64,000 bases of DNA from Mallotus nudiflorus (taxonomy: Eukaryota; Streptophyta; Magnoliopsida; Malpighiales; Euphorbiaceae): the NCBI GenBank assembly GCA_947683625.1, contig CANTUR010000195.1, forward strand, positions 1,798,001 through 1,862,000. The letters are read 5' to 3'. The notes beneath the pieces are model-generated. The model was not told the DNA's origin, searched no databases, and saw nothing but the letters and a program-made list of their open reading frames with translations. Position numbers and translations under genes: made by a program. Numbering within the stretch: position 1 is the stretch's first letter; the number at the start of each line of letters is the position of its first letter. Positions 35,687 through 47,948 of the stretch are shown here, one piece after another.

Positions 35687-36867
35687 TGTAAGCACCTAAT
35701 TTTGGGATGCAATTGTGCACAATTGCAACATAAGCCCCTATGATGAAATTTATTTAAAAATTGAACTTGGTTGTTGATTTTCTAGACTTTAGGGACTAAA
35801 TTGTAACATTTTTTAGGATTTGATTGCAAATAAGTAATTTTTTAGGGGTCTTTCAGTAATTAAAAGTTAAAAAAAATTTTAGGACCGGCATTGGTGTAAT
35901 GCCGATCGGCATTGTATAATGCCAATCAATATTGCACAGTGCCGATGCGTAATAATTCCATTTTTTGACTTTTTTGCATATTTTTCCTTATTTTTATCGA
36001 TTTTTTCAGTGTTTTGATTGGTTGAAAATTCAAATTTTTATTTGATAAGGTTTTTTTAAAAAAAAAAATGCAAAAGATTTTTTTTAAATCAAAACAAACA
36101 CTATCTGATATGATCAGATAGGTCTATTCCTCCTTTGGAGGAAGTTCAGTACTCACAGCCTCTGCATTTAAAAGCAGAGTCTACATGGGTGTGAGGAAGG
36201 GGTTTTTTGGGCTGGAGGATTTTTTACAGACGGAAGATAAAAAAAACTTTGATTTCCTCTGTTCTTTAAAAAACCCTAGTTTTGCAGTTCATTTGAGGAA
36301 GACGATACATCAATTCTTTAGTCTTAATCCATAATCAAATCAACACTGAGTCAATTTCAATGGTGAAAATCCTAATCTGAGGGGCCGAAAAAGGGCATAT
36401 GCACAACATTCATTTTTTTATTTCTTCTTTTCTATGATTTTTATTCATTTCATTAATTGTTTTATTATTTAATTTCACTACTAATTTGGTTTCTTTTTTT
36501 GTTTTTTTTTTGTTTTGATGTTTGTATGTGGTTTGAGGAGGAGGATACCACCTGTGTTTAATTGAATAGAAGATCCATGGAATGCCATGGATGAACCTAT
36601 ATTATTTTAATAATAGTTCTTAGGATTTTAATTTTTGTTATGCATTTTGGTATCCTGTGTAGTTTATTTTAATTTCTGGGTGTATAATTATTTAATTTTA
36701 ATTCTGTACGTAGTTTGTAATAGCCCTAGTAGTGGGAATAGTGAAAGACTTAAATTTCTGTATTTTAAAATTGATTAGTAATTAGGTTCAATTTGGCAAA
36801 AAAAATCAATTAAAATCAATGGTGGCGGTAGCTTAAATTAGGGTTTGCATGTAAGTAATTTAGGGTT
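35687..36867 (+). repeat. 3' LTR, truncated (1181 bp of about 2.0 kb)
   Basis: Begins TGTAAGCACC like the 5' copy and aligns with 19883-21028, with several percent mismatch and small indels. One indel is an insert of about 25-30 bp near 35900-35935 that duplicates the atgccgatcggcatt/atgccaatc segment. It stops at taatttagggtt (36867) and joins satellite at caattatagggttg. The last ~877 bp present in the 5' LTR (21029-21905), including the ttaggcccac repeats, are missing. The termination is abrupt, so it is a deletion or rearrangement and not gradual decay. Confidence 0.88.
36101..36180 (+). promoter_or_regulatory. Inverted-repeat promoter zone of the 3' LTR
   Basis: Counterpart of the 5' LTR zone. 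IR1 (36101-36121) and IR2 (36127-36143) are identical in their arms to the 5' copies. IR3 (36160-36179) keeps the arms CTCTGC and GCAGAG around loop atttaaaa. Relative to the 5' copy the fourth inner pair changed from T-A to C-G on both arms, a compensatory pair. Two outer positions changed without compensation. Confidence 0.6.
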
Positions 36868-37698
36868 CAATTATAGGGTTGTAAGTTGGCTTTGATTTCA
36901 TATATTATGGGCCTATGGTTCAATTGGGGATGCCACGACCATCTATTTAAAGCCCAAGTGCACACGCCCACTTTGTCGAATCCATCCATAAATGCCAATG
37001 CAGTCTCATCCATAAACCCCTAAATTTGTGCTGCTGTAGAAAAAGTTTGTAGCACCTATAATAAGGCTCAAAGTCAGCTTCAATTTAATATATTACTGTC
37101 TTGTGGTTCAAGCGAGGATGCCATGACCATCCATTTAAAGCCTAAATGTGCATGCCCAGTTTGTCAAATCCATCCATAAATGCCAAAGCAGTCTCATCCA
37201 CAAGCCCCTAAATTTGGAGTTCTATAGATAAAGTTTATTTTGTGCATTATAGGGATTTGAGTCATATTCAATTTGATATATTATAGCCCCTATGGTTCAA
37301 TCGGGGATGAAATAACTATCCATTTGAAGCCTAAGTGTGCACACACACATTGTTAAATCCATCCATAAATGCTAAGGCAGTCTTATCCATAGGTCCCTAA
37401 ATTTGGATGGCTACTAAAAAATTTTATTATGCCCATTATAAGGCTTTAAGTCAAATTTGATTTGATAAATTATGGGCCCAGTGGTTTAATCGAGGATGCC
37501 ACGACCATCTATTTAAAGCCCAAGTGCGCACACCCACTTTGTCAAATCTATCCATAAATGCTATTGCAGTCTCATCCATAGGCCCCTAAATTTCAATTGC
37601 TACAAACAAAGTGTGTAGCACCCATTATAAGGCTCTGAGTCAACCACAATTTGTTATATTATAGGTCTTGTGGTTCAATTGAGGTTGCCATGACTGTC

Positions 37699-40600
37699 CA
37701 TCTGAAGCCCAAGTGCATGTCCACTTTGTCACATACATCCATAAATGCCAATGCCGTCTTAACCAAAGGCTTGTAAATTTAGACTGCTACTGATGAATTA
37801 TGTAGCACCCATTTGAGCCTTAAGTGCACATGCCCACTTTGTCAAATCTATCCATAAATGCCAATGTAGTCTCATACATAGGCCCTTAAATTAGGATTGC
37901 TATAGTAAAATTTTATTACACCCATTATAAGGCTCTGTGTCAGCTTTAATTTGATATATTATGGGCCCTGTGGTTTAATCGGGGATGCGACGACCAACCA
38001 TTTAAAGACCAAGTGCCCATACCCACTTTGTTAAATCCATTCATAAATACCAATGCAGTCATATCCATCTGACCCTAAATTTGGGCTACTGTAAAAAAAG
38101 TTTATTGTGCCCATTATAGGGCTCTAAGTCTACTTCAATTTGACTAATTATAGGCCCCGTGGTTCAATCGAGGATGCCACGACCATCCTTTTTAAGCCCT
38201 AGTATGCATTCCCACTTTATTAAATCTATCCATAAATCTTCATATAGTCTCATCCATACGCTCCTAAACTCGGACTGCTACCAACGAAGTTTGTAGCACT
38301 CGTTATAATGCTCTGAGTAAGGTATGATTTGATAGACTATGGGCCTTGTGGTTCAATTGAGGTTGCCACGACCATCTATTTCAAGCTTAAGTGTGCACAC
38401 CCACTTTGTCACATCCATCCATAAATGCCAATGTCGTCTCATCCAAAGGCCCGTAAATTTGCACTGCTACTACTAAATTATGTAGCATGCATTTGGAGCC
38501 TAAGTGTGCATGCCCACTTTGCCAAATCTATCCATAAATGCCAATGCAGTCTCATCCATTAACCCCTAAATTTGGACTGCTATAGTAAAATTTTATTGCA
38601 CCCATTATAAGGCTCTATGTTAGCTTCAATTTGATATATTATGGGCCCCGTGGTTCAATCGGGGATGCCACAACCATCCATTTAAAGACCAAGTGCACAC
38701 GCCCATTTTATCAAATCCATTCATAAATGCCAATGCAATCTCATCCATCGGACCCTAAATTTGGACTATTGCAAAAAAAATTTATTGTGCCCATTATAGG
38801 GCTCTGAGTAAGCTTTGATTTGATAAATTATGGGCCCCATGGTTCAGTCGGGGATGCCACGACTGTCCATTTTAATCCCTAGTGCACATTCCCACTTTGT
38901 TAAATCTATCCATAAATCTCAACACAGTCTCATCCATATGCTCCTAAATTTGGACTACTACAAACAAAGTTTGCAGCACCCATTATAGCGCTCTGAGTCA
39001 GGTATGATTTGATATATTATGGGCCTTGTGGTTCAATCGAGGTTGCCACGACCGTTTATTTGAAGCTCAAGTGTGCACACCCACTTTGTCACATCCATCC
39101 ATAAATGCCAATGCAGTCTCATCCAAAGGCCCATAAATTTGGACTGCTACTGCTGAATTATATAGCATTCATTTGAAGTGCAAGTGTGCATGCCCACTTT
39201 GCCAAATCTATCCATAAATGCCAATGCAGTCTCATCCAAAGGCCCATAAATTTGGACTGTTATAGAAAATTTTTATTATAACCATTATTAGGCTATGTGA
39301 CAGCTATAATTTGATATATTATTGGCCCTATGGTTCAATTGGGGTTGCCACGACCGTCCATTTGAATCCTAAGTACGCACGCCCACTTTGTCAAATCCAT
39401 CCATAAATGCCAATGCAGTCTTATCCATAGGCCCCTAAATTTGGACTGCTATAGAAAAATTTTCTTGTACCTATTATAGGACTCTGAGTCAGCTACAATT
39501 TGATATATTATGGGACCTGTGGTTCAATCAGGGATGCCATAACCATCCATTTTAAAGCCCAAGTGCACATGCCCACTTTGTCAAATCCATTCATAAATGC
39601 CAAGTCAGTCTCATCCATAGGACCATAAATTTGGACTGATACAGAAAACTTTTATTGCACCCATTATAGGGCTATGAGTCTACTTCGATTTGACAAATTA
39701 TGGGCCTTGTGGTTAAGTGGGGGATGCCACGACCGTCCATTTTAAGCCCTAGTGTGCATTCCCACTTTATTAAATCTATCCATAAATCTCAACGCTGTCT
39801 CATCCATACGCTCCTAAATTTAGACTGCTACAAACAAAGTTTGTAGCACCGATTATAGCGCTCTGAGTCAGGTATGATTTGATATATTATGGGCCTCATG
39901 GTTCATCGCAGTTGCCACGACTGTCTATTTGAAGCTTAAGTGTGCACACCCACTTTGTCACATCTATCCATAAATGCCAATGCCGTCTCAACTATAGGCC
40001 CCTAAATTTGGATTGCTACTACTGAATTATGTAGTACGCATTTGAAGCCCAAGTGCGCATGCCCAATTTGCCAAATCTATCCATAAATGCCAATGTAGTC
40101 TCATCCAAAGGCCCATAATTTTGGACTGCTATAGAAAAATTTTATTATAACCATTATAGGGCTATGTGTCAGCTATGATTTGATATACTATGGGCCCTAT
40201 GGTTCAAATGGGTTTGCCACGACTGTCCATTTGAATCCCAAGTGAACATGCCCACTTTGTCAAATCCATCCAAAAATGCTAATGCAGTCTCATCCATAGG
40301 CCCCTAAATTTGGACTGCTATAGAAAAAGTTTCTTGCACCTATAATATGGCTTTGGGTCAGCTATAATTTGATATATTATGGGACTTGTGGTTCAATCGA
40401 GGATGCCATGACCATCCATTTAAAGCCCAAGTGCACATGCCCACTTTGTCAAATCCATTCATAAATGCCAATTCAGTCTTATCCATAAGACCATAAATTT
40501 GGATTGCTACAGAAAAATTTTATTGCGCCCATTATAGGGCTCTGAGTCTGCTTCAATTTGATAAATTATGGGCCCCGTGGTTCAATCGAGGATGCCACGA

Positions 40601-41900
40601 TCGTCCATTTTAAGCCTTAATGCGCATGCCCACTTTATTAAATCTATCTATAAATCTCAACGCAGTCTCATCCATAGGCCCCTAAATTCAATCTGCTACA
40701 AAAAAAGTTTGTAGCACCCATTGTAGTGCTCCAAGTCAAGTACGATTTGATATATTATCGGCCTCGTGATTCAATCAAAGTTGCCACGACCGTCTATTTG
40801 AAGCCCAAGTGTGCACACACACTTTGTCATATCCATCTATAAATGCTAATGTAGTCTCATCCAAAGGCTTATAAATTTGGACTAATACTACACAATTGTG
40901 TAGCACCCATTTGAAGCCTAAGTGCACACACCCATTTTGTCAAATCTATCCATAAATGCGAATGCAGTCTCATATAAAGGCCCCTAAATTTGGACTGTTA
41001 TAGAGAAATTTTATTTTAACAATTATAGGGCTATGTGTCAGCTTTGATTTGATATATTATGGGCCCCATGGTTCAATCGGGGTTGCCATGACCATCCATT
41101 AGAATCCCAAGTGCACACGTCCATTTTGTCAAATCCATCCATAAATGTCAATGCAGTATAATCTATAGGCCCCTAAATTTGGACTGCTATAGAAAAAGCT
41201 TCTTGCACCCATTTTATGGCTCTGAGTTAGCTATAATTTGATATATTATGGGACCCGTGGTTTAATTGAGGATGCCACGACCATCCATTTAATGACCAAG
41301 TGTGCATGCCTACTTTGTCAAATCCATTCATAAATGCCAATGCAGTCTCATCCATAAGACCTTAAATTTGGACTGCTACAAAAAATTTTTATTGTGCCCA
41401 ATATAGGGCACTGAGTCTACTTCGATTTGATAAATTATGGGTCCCATAGTTCAATTGAGGATGCCACGATCGTCCATTTTAAGCCCTAGTATGCATGCCT
41501 ACTTTATTAAATCTATCCATAAATATCAATGCAGTCTCATCCATAGGCCCCTAAATTCGAACTGCTATAGACAATGTTTGTTGCACCTATTGTAGCGCTC
41601 TAAGTTAGGCAAGATTTGATATATTATAGGCCTCATGGTTTAATCGGGGTTGCCATGACTGTCCATTTAAAGACCAAGTATGCACGCCCACTTTGTCACT
41701 TCCATCCATAAAATGCTAATGTAGTCTCATCCAAAGGCCCATAAATTTTGACTGCTACTGCTGAATTGTGTAGTACCCAATTGAAGCCCAACTGCACATG
41801 CCCACTTTATCAAATCTGTCCATAAATGCCAATGCAGTCTCATCCAAAGGCCCCTAAATTTGGATTGCTATAGAAAAATTTTAATATAACCATTTAGGGG
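37699..41900 (+). repeat. Higher-order repeat with one truncated monomer per unit
   Basis: The deletion junction of the short monomer falls at 37811, 38491, 39171, 40040, 40909 and 41779. The spacings are 680, 680, 869, 869 and 870. These equal 3 x 189 + 113 = 680 and 4 x 189 + 113 = 869, so two unit sizes, a 3+1-mer and a 4+1-mer, lie side by side. Within each unit the monomers keep a fixed order. One has taaattatgggcc, ggatgcc and ccattttaagccctag, the next has acaaagtttgtagcacc and caggtatgatttgata, and then comes the short one with ccaaaggccc. This is the signature of block amplification by unequal exchange. The unit edges are arbitrary because the array is circularly permutable. Confidence 0.9.
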
Positions 41901-44900
41901 TGTGTCAGCTTTAATTTGATATATTATGGTCCCCATGGTTCAATCGGGGTTGCCATGACCATCCATTTGAATCCCAAGTGTGCACACCCATTTTGTCAAA
42001 TCCATCTATAAATGCCAATACAATCTCATCCATAGGCCCCTAAATTTTGACTGCTATAGAAAAAGTTTGTTGCACCCATTATAGGGCTTTAAGTCAGCTT
42101 TGATTTGATATATTATAGGCCCCATGGTTCAATTGGGGATGCCACGACCATCCATTTAAAGCCCAAGTGCACATGCCCACTTTGTCATATCCATTCATAA
42201 ATGCTAATGCAGTTTCATCCATAGGCCCCTAAATTTGGACTACTACAAACAAGGTTTATTATACCCATAATAAGGCTCTGAGTCAGCTTTGATTTGACAT
42301 ATTATGGGCCCTATGTTTAATTGAGGTTGCCACAATTGTCCATTTAAAGCCCAATCTCGCAGACCCACTTTGTCAAATCCATCCATAAATGCTAATGTAA
42401 TCCCATGCGTAGGCCCTTAAATTTGGATAACTATAGACAAAGTGTGGAGCACCCATTATAGGGCTCTATGTTAGATTCAATTTGATATATTATGAGTCTT
42501 GTGGTTCAATCAGGGTTGCCATGACTGTCCATTTGAATCCTAAGTGCACATACTCAGTTTGTCAAATCCATCCATAAATACCAATGTTGTCTCATCCATA
42601 GGTCCCTAAATTTGGACTGCTATAGAAAAAGTTTATTACACCCATTATAGGGCTCTGAGTAAGCTATAATTTGATATATTATTGTACCTATGGGTCAAAT
42701 GGGGATGCCATGACTGTTCATTTAAAGCCCAAGTGCGCATGCCCAGTTTGTCAAATACATCCATAAATGCCAATGCAATCTCTTCCATAGGCCCCTAAAT
42801 TTGGACTGCTATAGATAAAGTTTATTCTACACATTATAGGGCTATGATTCAGCTTCAATTTGATATATTATGGGCCTCATGGTTCAATTGGGGATGCTAC
42901 GACTATCCAATTGAAGCCTAAGTGCGCACGCCTACTTTGTCAAATCCATCCATAAATGCCAATGTAGTCTCATCCATAGGCCCCTAAATTTGGACTGCTA
43001 CAGACAAAGTTTATAGCACCCATTATAGAACTCTGAGTCATGTATGATTTGATATTTTATAGGCCTTATGGTTCAATCAGGGTTACCACGACCGTCCATT
43101 TGATCCCTAAGTTTGTACGCCAACTTTGTCTCTTCCATCCATAAATGCCAATGCATTCTCATCCATAGGCCCTTGAATTTAGACTACTACAAATGAAATG
43201 TGTAGTACCAATTATAGGGTTTTGAGTCAACTTTGATTTAATATATTATGGGCCCCGTGGTTCAATCGAGGTTGCCATGACCATTCATTTGAAGCCCAAG
43301 TATGGACACCTACTTTGTCAAATACATCCATAAATTCCAAAGCAGACTCTTCCATTGGCTACTAAATTTGGACAACTACAGATTAAGTGTGTAGCACCCA
43401 TTATAGGGCTTTGAGTTAGCTTTGATTTGGTATATTAAAGGCCCTGTGGTTTAATTAGGGTTGCCATAACCATCCATTTAAAGCCCAAGTACGCATGTCC
43501 AGTACGTTAAATCCATCCATAAAAGCCAATGTAGTCTTATCCATAGGCCCTTAAATTTGGAATGCTACAGATGAAGTGTTAGTGCCCACAATAGGGCTCT
43601 AAATCAAATTTGATTTGATATATTATGGGTTTAGTGGTTCAATTGGGGTTGCCATGACTGTCCATTTGAAGCCCAAGTGTGCAATCCCACTTTGTCAAAT
43701 CCATACAGAAATGCTAATGAAGTATCATCCATAGGCCCCTAAATTTGGAATGCTATGAATGAAGTGCATATCACTTATTATAGGGCTTTTAGTAAGCTTT
43801 GATTTGATATATTATGGGCCCATGGTTCAATCGGGGTTGCCATGACTATCCATTTGATGCCCAAGTACGCACACCCACTTTGTCAAATCCATCAATAAAT
43901 GCCAATGCAATCTCATCCATAGGCCCCTAAATTGGACTGTTACAAATGAAGTGTGTAGAAATGATTATATTGTATTGAGTTAGATTTAATTTGATATATT
44001 ATTAGCCCTGTGGTTCATTTAGGGATGCCATGACCATCCATTTGAAGCCCAAGTGTGCATGTCCACTTTGTCAAATCCATCCATAAATGCTAATGCAGTC
44101 TCATCCATAAACCCATAAATTTTTACTGCTACTGATGTTGTGTGTAGCACCCATTATAGGGCTATGAGTTAATTTTGATTAGATATATTATGGGCTATAT
44201 GGCTCAATCAGGGTTGCCATGACCATCCATTTGAATCCCAAGTGTGCACACCCACTTTATCAAATCCATCCATAAATACTAATGCAGTCTCATCCATAGG
44301 CCCTTAAATTTAGACTGCTACAGAAAAAGTTTATTGTGCTTATTATAGGGCTCTGAGTTAGCTTTGATTTGATAAATTATGGGCCCTGTTGTTCAATTGA
44401 GGATTCCATGACTGTCCATTTGAAGCCCAAGTGCACATGCCCACTTTGTCAAATCTATCTATAAATGCCAATGCAATATCATCCATAGACCCTAAATTTG
44501 GATTGCTGCAGATAAAGTTTATAGTAACCATTATAGAGCTTTAGGTCAGGTTCAATTTGATAAATTATGGGCCTTATGGTTCAATCAGGGTTACCACAAC
44601 CATCTATTTAAAGCCCAAGTGTGGATACCTACTTTGCCAAATTCATCCATAAATGCTAATGCAATCTCATCCATAGGCCACTAAATTTGGACTGCTACAG
44701 ATTAACCCTGTAGCACCCAATATATGGCTCTAAGTCAACTTTGATTTAATATATTATAGGCCCATGGTTTAATTAGGGTTGCCATGACAATCCATTTGAA
44801 GCCCAAGAGCGCATGCCCACTTTGTCAAATCCATCCATAAATGCCAATGCAGTCCCATCCATAGGCCCCTAATTTTGGACCGCTATAAATGAAGTGTGTA

Positions 44901-46392
44901 GCGTCCACTATGGAGCTCTGACTCAGCTTTAATTTGATATATTATAGGCCCTATGGTTAAATTGAGGTTGCCATGACCATTCATTTAAACCCTAAGTGCA
45001 CACACCCACTATGTCAATTCCATCCATAAATGCCATTGCAGTCTCATCCATAAGCCCCTAATTTTGTACAACTATAGATGAAATGTGTAGCACCTATTAT
45101 AAGGCTCTGAGTTAGATTCAATTTTATATATTATAGGCCTTGTGGTTCAATCAGGGTCATGATGATCATCCATTTGAATCCCAGGTGCGCACGCCCACTT
45201 TTTCAAATCCATCTATAAATGCCAATGCAGTCTCATCCATAGGACCCTAAATATTGACTGCTACAGACAAAGTGTGTAGCACCCATTGTAGGTCTCAGTG
45301 TCAACTTTGATTTGATATATAATGGGCCTTGTGGTTCAATCAGGGTTGCCAGGACCGTCCATTTGAATCCCAAGTGTGCACGCTCACTTTGTCAAATCCA
45401 TGCATAAATGCCAATGCAATCTCATCCATAGGCCCCTAAATTTGGACTGCTATAGAAAAAGTTTATTGTACTCGTTATAGGGCTTTGATTCAGGTATAAT
45501 TTTATATATTATGGGCCCTATGGTTCAATTAGGGATGTCACAACATCTATTTAATGCCCAAGTTTGCACTCCCACTTTGTCAAATCCATCAATAAATGCC
45601 AATGCAGTCTCATCTATAGGCCCTTAAATTGGGACTACTACAGAAAAAGTTCATTATGCCCATTATATAGCTTTGAGTCTGCTTCAATTTGACAAATTAT
45701 GAGCCTCGTGGTTCAATCAAGGATGCCACGATCATCCATTTGAAGACCTAGTGCGCACACCCACTTTGTTAAATCTATCTATAAATGGCAACACAGTCTC
45801 ATCCATAGGCCCCTAAATTTAGACTGCTACAGACAAAGTTTATAGCACCCATTATAGTGCTCTGAGTTTGGTATGATTTGATATATTATGGGCCTTGTGG
45901 TTCAATCGAGGTTGCCACGACCGTCCATTTAAAGTCCAAGTGCGCACGACCACTTTATCATATCCATCCATAAATGTCAATGTAGTCTCATCCAAAGGAC
46001 CATAAATTTGGACTACTACTAATGAATTGTGTAGCACCCATTTGAAGCCCATGTGTGATGCCTACTTTATCAAATCTATCCATAAATGCCAATGCAGTCT
46101 CACCCATAGGCCTTTAAATTTGAACTGCTATAGGAAAATTTTATTAGACTCGTTATAAGGCTCTGTATCAACTTTGATTTGATATATTATGGGCACCATG
46201 ATTCAATCAGGGTTGCCATGACCGTCCATTTGAATCCCAAGTGCGCACGCCCACTTAGTCAAATTTATCTACAAATGCCAATGTAGTCTCATCCAAAGGC
46301 CCTTAAATTTGGACCACTATAGAAGATTTTTATTATACCGATTATAGGGCTATGTGTCAGCTTCAATTTAATATATTATGGGCCCTGTAGTT

Positions 46393-46397
46393 CAATC
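46393..46397. repeat. Target-site duplication, left copy (CAATC)
   Basis: Satellite gttCAATC directly abuts TGTTAG. In intact monomers CAATC is part of ggttcaatcggggttgcc. Confidence 0.9.
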
Positions 46398-46814
46398 TGT
46401 TAGGATTCGTGATACAAACGCAATAGAAAAATTAAAAATTTTATCACGTTTCCAAGCCTGGATCCATGTAATTCGACTACTTGATTATATCTAGGGTTTT
46501 AAAATCTTACCAAAACGTAGAAGAAGCAAGATTCTCTGGAAGGATGAGAGGAGGTTCACACTGGTGATACCTTACCTCGAGCTTTTTTGGCTTGGTTGTT
46601 CGGATCAAGATGTCTCCAAAAGGATCCGTCCTCTATAGGTATCCACACGAACAACCCTTCACAAAATGAATTTGAGTGTGTGTGCTAGTAACCTCCTTGA
46701 CTGTCTCACAAATCAATAACAAAAAGGAAAAACTCTTTCTTTGTTTTCTAAGAGGAAAGAAGACGAATTTGGAGGTAGGAAAAATAAGTGTGTGAAGCCC
46801 TAGAGAATATAACA

Positions 46815-46822
46815 TATTTATA
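46815..46822 (-). promoter_or_regulatory. TATA box inside the solo LTR
   Basis: Minus strand gtcTATAAATAtg, a strong plant TATA consensus in the middle of the LTR, about 420 bp from the inferred LTR end. It is the main reason for calling the LTR orientation minus. Confidence 0.5.
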
Positions 46823-46917
46823 GACTCCAAATTAGGGTTTCACTTACCAATGACCTTTTGGTAATTTTCCATTTATTATATTCTGATTTTGTTTAAAAAC
46901 AAATCAAAAATAATATC

Positions 46918-46970
46918 TTATTTATTTATTTATTTAAAATAACATTTATCTTAAATAAATAAATAAATAA
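46918..46970. repeat. Perfect 20-bp inverted repeat of TTTA units
   Basis: Left arm 46918-46937 and right arm 46951-46970 are exact reverse complements made of ttta/taaa units, separated by 13 bp. It would form a stable hairpin or cruciform upstream of the LTR TATA box. It may be a simple-repeat by-product. Confidence 0.85.
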
Positions 46971-47943
46971 AACACTTTAATTATTTATTTCCATAGAGTT
47001 TATTTTGGGCTTATTAAACCCATATCCGTTTTGGGCTTGTTCTAAGTGTGTGACCCTGTAGGTTCACATAACATTGGTAGTGGGCCTAAATCTCTATTTA
47101 GGCCTACAAGTCATAAGTGGCCTCTAGCAAGACATTATGACTTCCCAAGTCTTGTGAAGTCAATAATCTGACATAACCTAATTACAGTGAATTTTATTGT
47201 CCCTTTATCACATGATATCTTAATTGAACATAAGGCATATAATGTCATCCTTATATAGTTCAATATTATGACTTGATTCCAAGTAGACTGAAAATGATAA
47301 TAACTCTTTATCAATTCATTTCAGCATGGCCATGCATTTTCCTTCAGTCTATCTCATCAAGGGGCCTTTAGATATCTTTCTCATATTAATGAGGGATAAA
47401 TTCCTTCTAAATCACTCACATTCCTAACATAACTAATTTTATATCCAACAACATCCTTTTAATCGTCTAGTTAAAGACAATGTTAGAATGTGTCAAAACA
47501 TAAAATAGCTATGTAGAAATCCATGATGATTTCAAGGTCAAAGGATCGAAATAAAATTATTGTGATAAGAAATACTTATGACAATAATCTATGTAGCATT
47601 CTCATAGTGGGTCAATCCAGTACATGATCTCTCATCATGTTCCTATGAGTTGACTTAATATCTCATATTTATGATTAGTAAAACATAACCATTAATCAAC
47701 ACCATACTAGCCTTAATACTTTAATATTCATATAATGAATAAATGGCTAGGGATAATTAGAATAGAACTCTTATTTTAATCTAAGGGTTTTACTATCAAG
47801 TCACATACTTGATGGCCTCAGTAAGAATTAACCATTCATGTAATTATCATAAAATCAAATGATAATATAATACCTCTTTATTAACAAAATAAGAAAGTCA
47901 ATACATAATCATAAAATGATTGACCTAGTGCATATCACTAACA

Positions 47944-47948
47944 CAATC
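47944..47948. repeat. Target-site duplication, right copy (CAATC)
   Basis: CTAACA is followed by CAATCgaggttgcc, resuming the monomer at the exact base where it was cut. Confidence 0.9.

Larger units (their letters stand above)
19883..36867 (+). mobile_element. Degenerate Tat/Ogre-type Ty3/gypsy LTR retrotransposon
   Basis: A 17-kb element in + orientation inserted in the satellite. Order: 5' LTR, primer-binding site, leader, gag, protease, reverse transcriptase, degenerate RNase H, second RNase H, integrase, a 6-kb 3' region with two antisense genes, palindrome array, polypurine tract, truncated 3' LTR. The dual RNase H, the Cys/His motif in the gag tail, the tRNA-Arg-type primer site and the integrase core resemble the plant Tat lineage (Ogre, Retand and relatives). 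The 5' flank is cccattatagg and the 3' flank is caattatagggt, the same satellite phase with about 10 bp overlap, but no clean 5-bp target duplication can be set because the 3' LTR end is missing. The two LTRs differ at about a dozen of the first 130 bases, nearly all transitions, so the insertion is old. Six frameshifts and many stops make it non-autonomous. Confidence 0.95.
36868..46397 (+). repeat. 189-bp satellite array, segment 2 (about 50 monomers)
   Basis: Same satellite and orientation as the left segment, resuming directly after the truncated 3' LTR. It differs in organisation. From about 37700 to 41900 it is a higher-order repeat containing a 113-bp truncated monomer. From about 42000 to 45900 it returns to mostly full-length monomers, and one more truncated copy has its junction near 46040. 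A monomer type with taaattatgggc and ggatgcc alternates with the more common tatattatgggc and ggttgcc type. The segment ends at CAATC (46393-46397), which is the target duplication of the solo LTR. No gene is present. Confidence 0.96.
46398..47943 (-). mobile_element. Solo LTR (1546 bp) with intact 5-bp target duplication
   Basis: The element starts TGTTAG and ends CTAACA, perfect 6-bp inverted termini with TG...CA. The satellite base run CAATC occurs on both sides (46393-46397 and 47944-47948), a perfect 5-bp target duplication, and the satellite phase continues across. No gag-pol, primer site or polypurine tract lies within, so this is a solo LTR left by LTR-LTR recombination, or less likely a short non-autonomous element. 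Orientation is inferred as minus from a TATAAATA box, a pyrimidine-rich leader and a gaatcctaaca end. Superfamily unknown, and I lean towards Ty1/copia. The only frame over 60 codons (46633-46830, minus) overlaps the inferred transcript start and is not convincing. Confidence 0.88.

Noticed and set aside
36868..46397. CENP-B-box-like element around ttcaatcggg
   Set aside because: It lacks the spaced core bases of the CENP-B box, and plants have no clear CENP-B box usage. Centromere identity cannot be claimed from sequence alone.
46633..46830. 65-codon frame in the solo LTR
   Set aside because: Short, overlaps the inferred TATA box and leader, and resembles nothing known to me.
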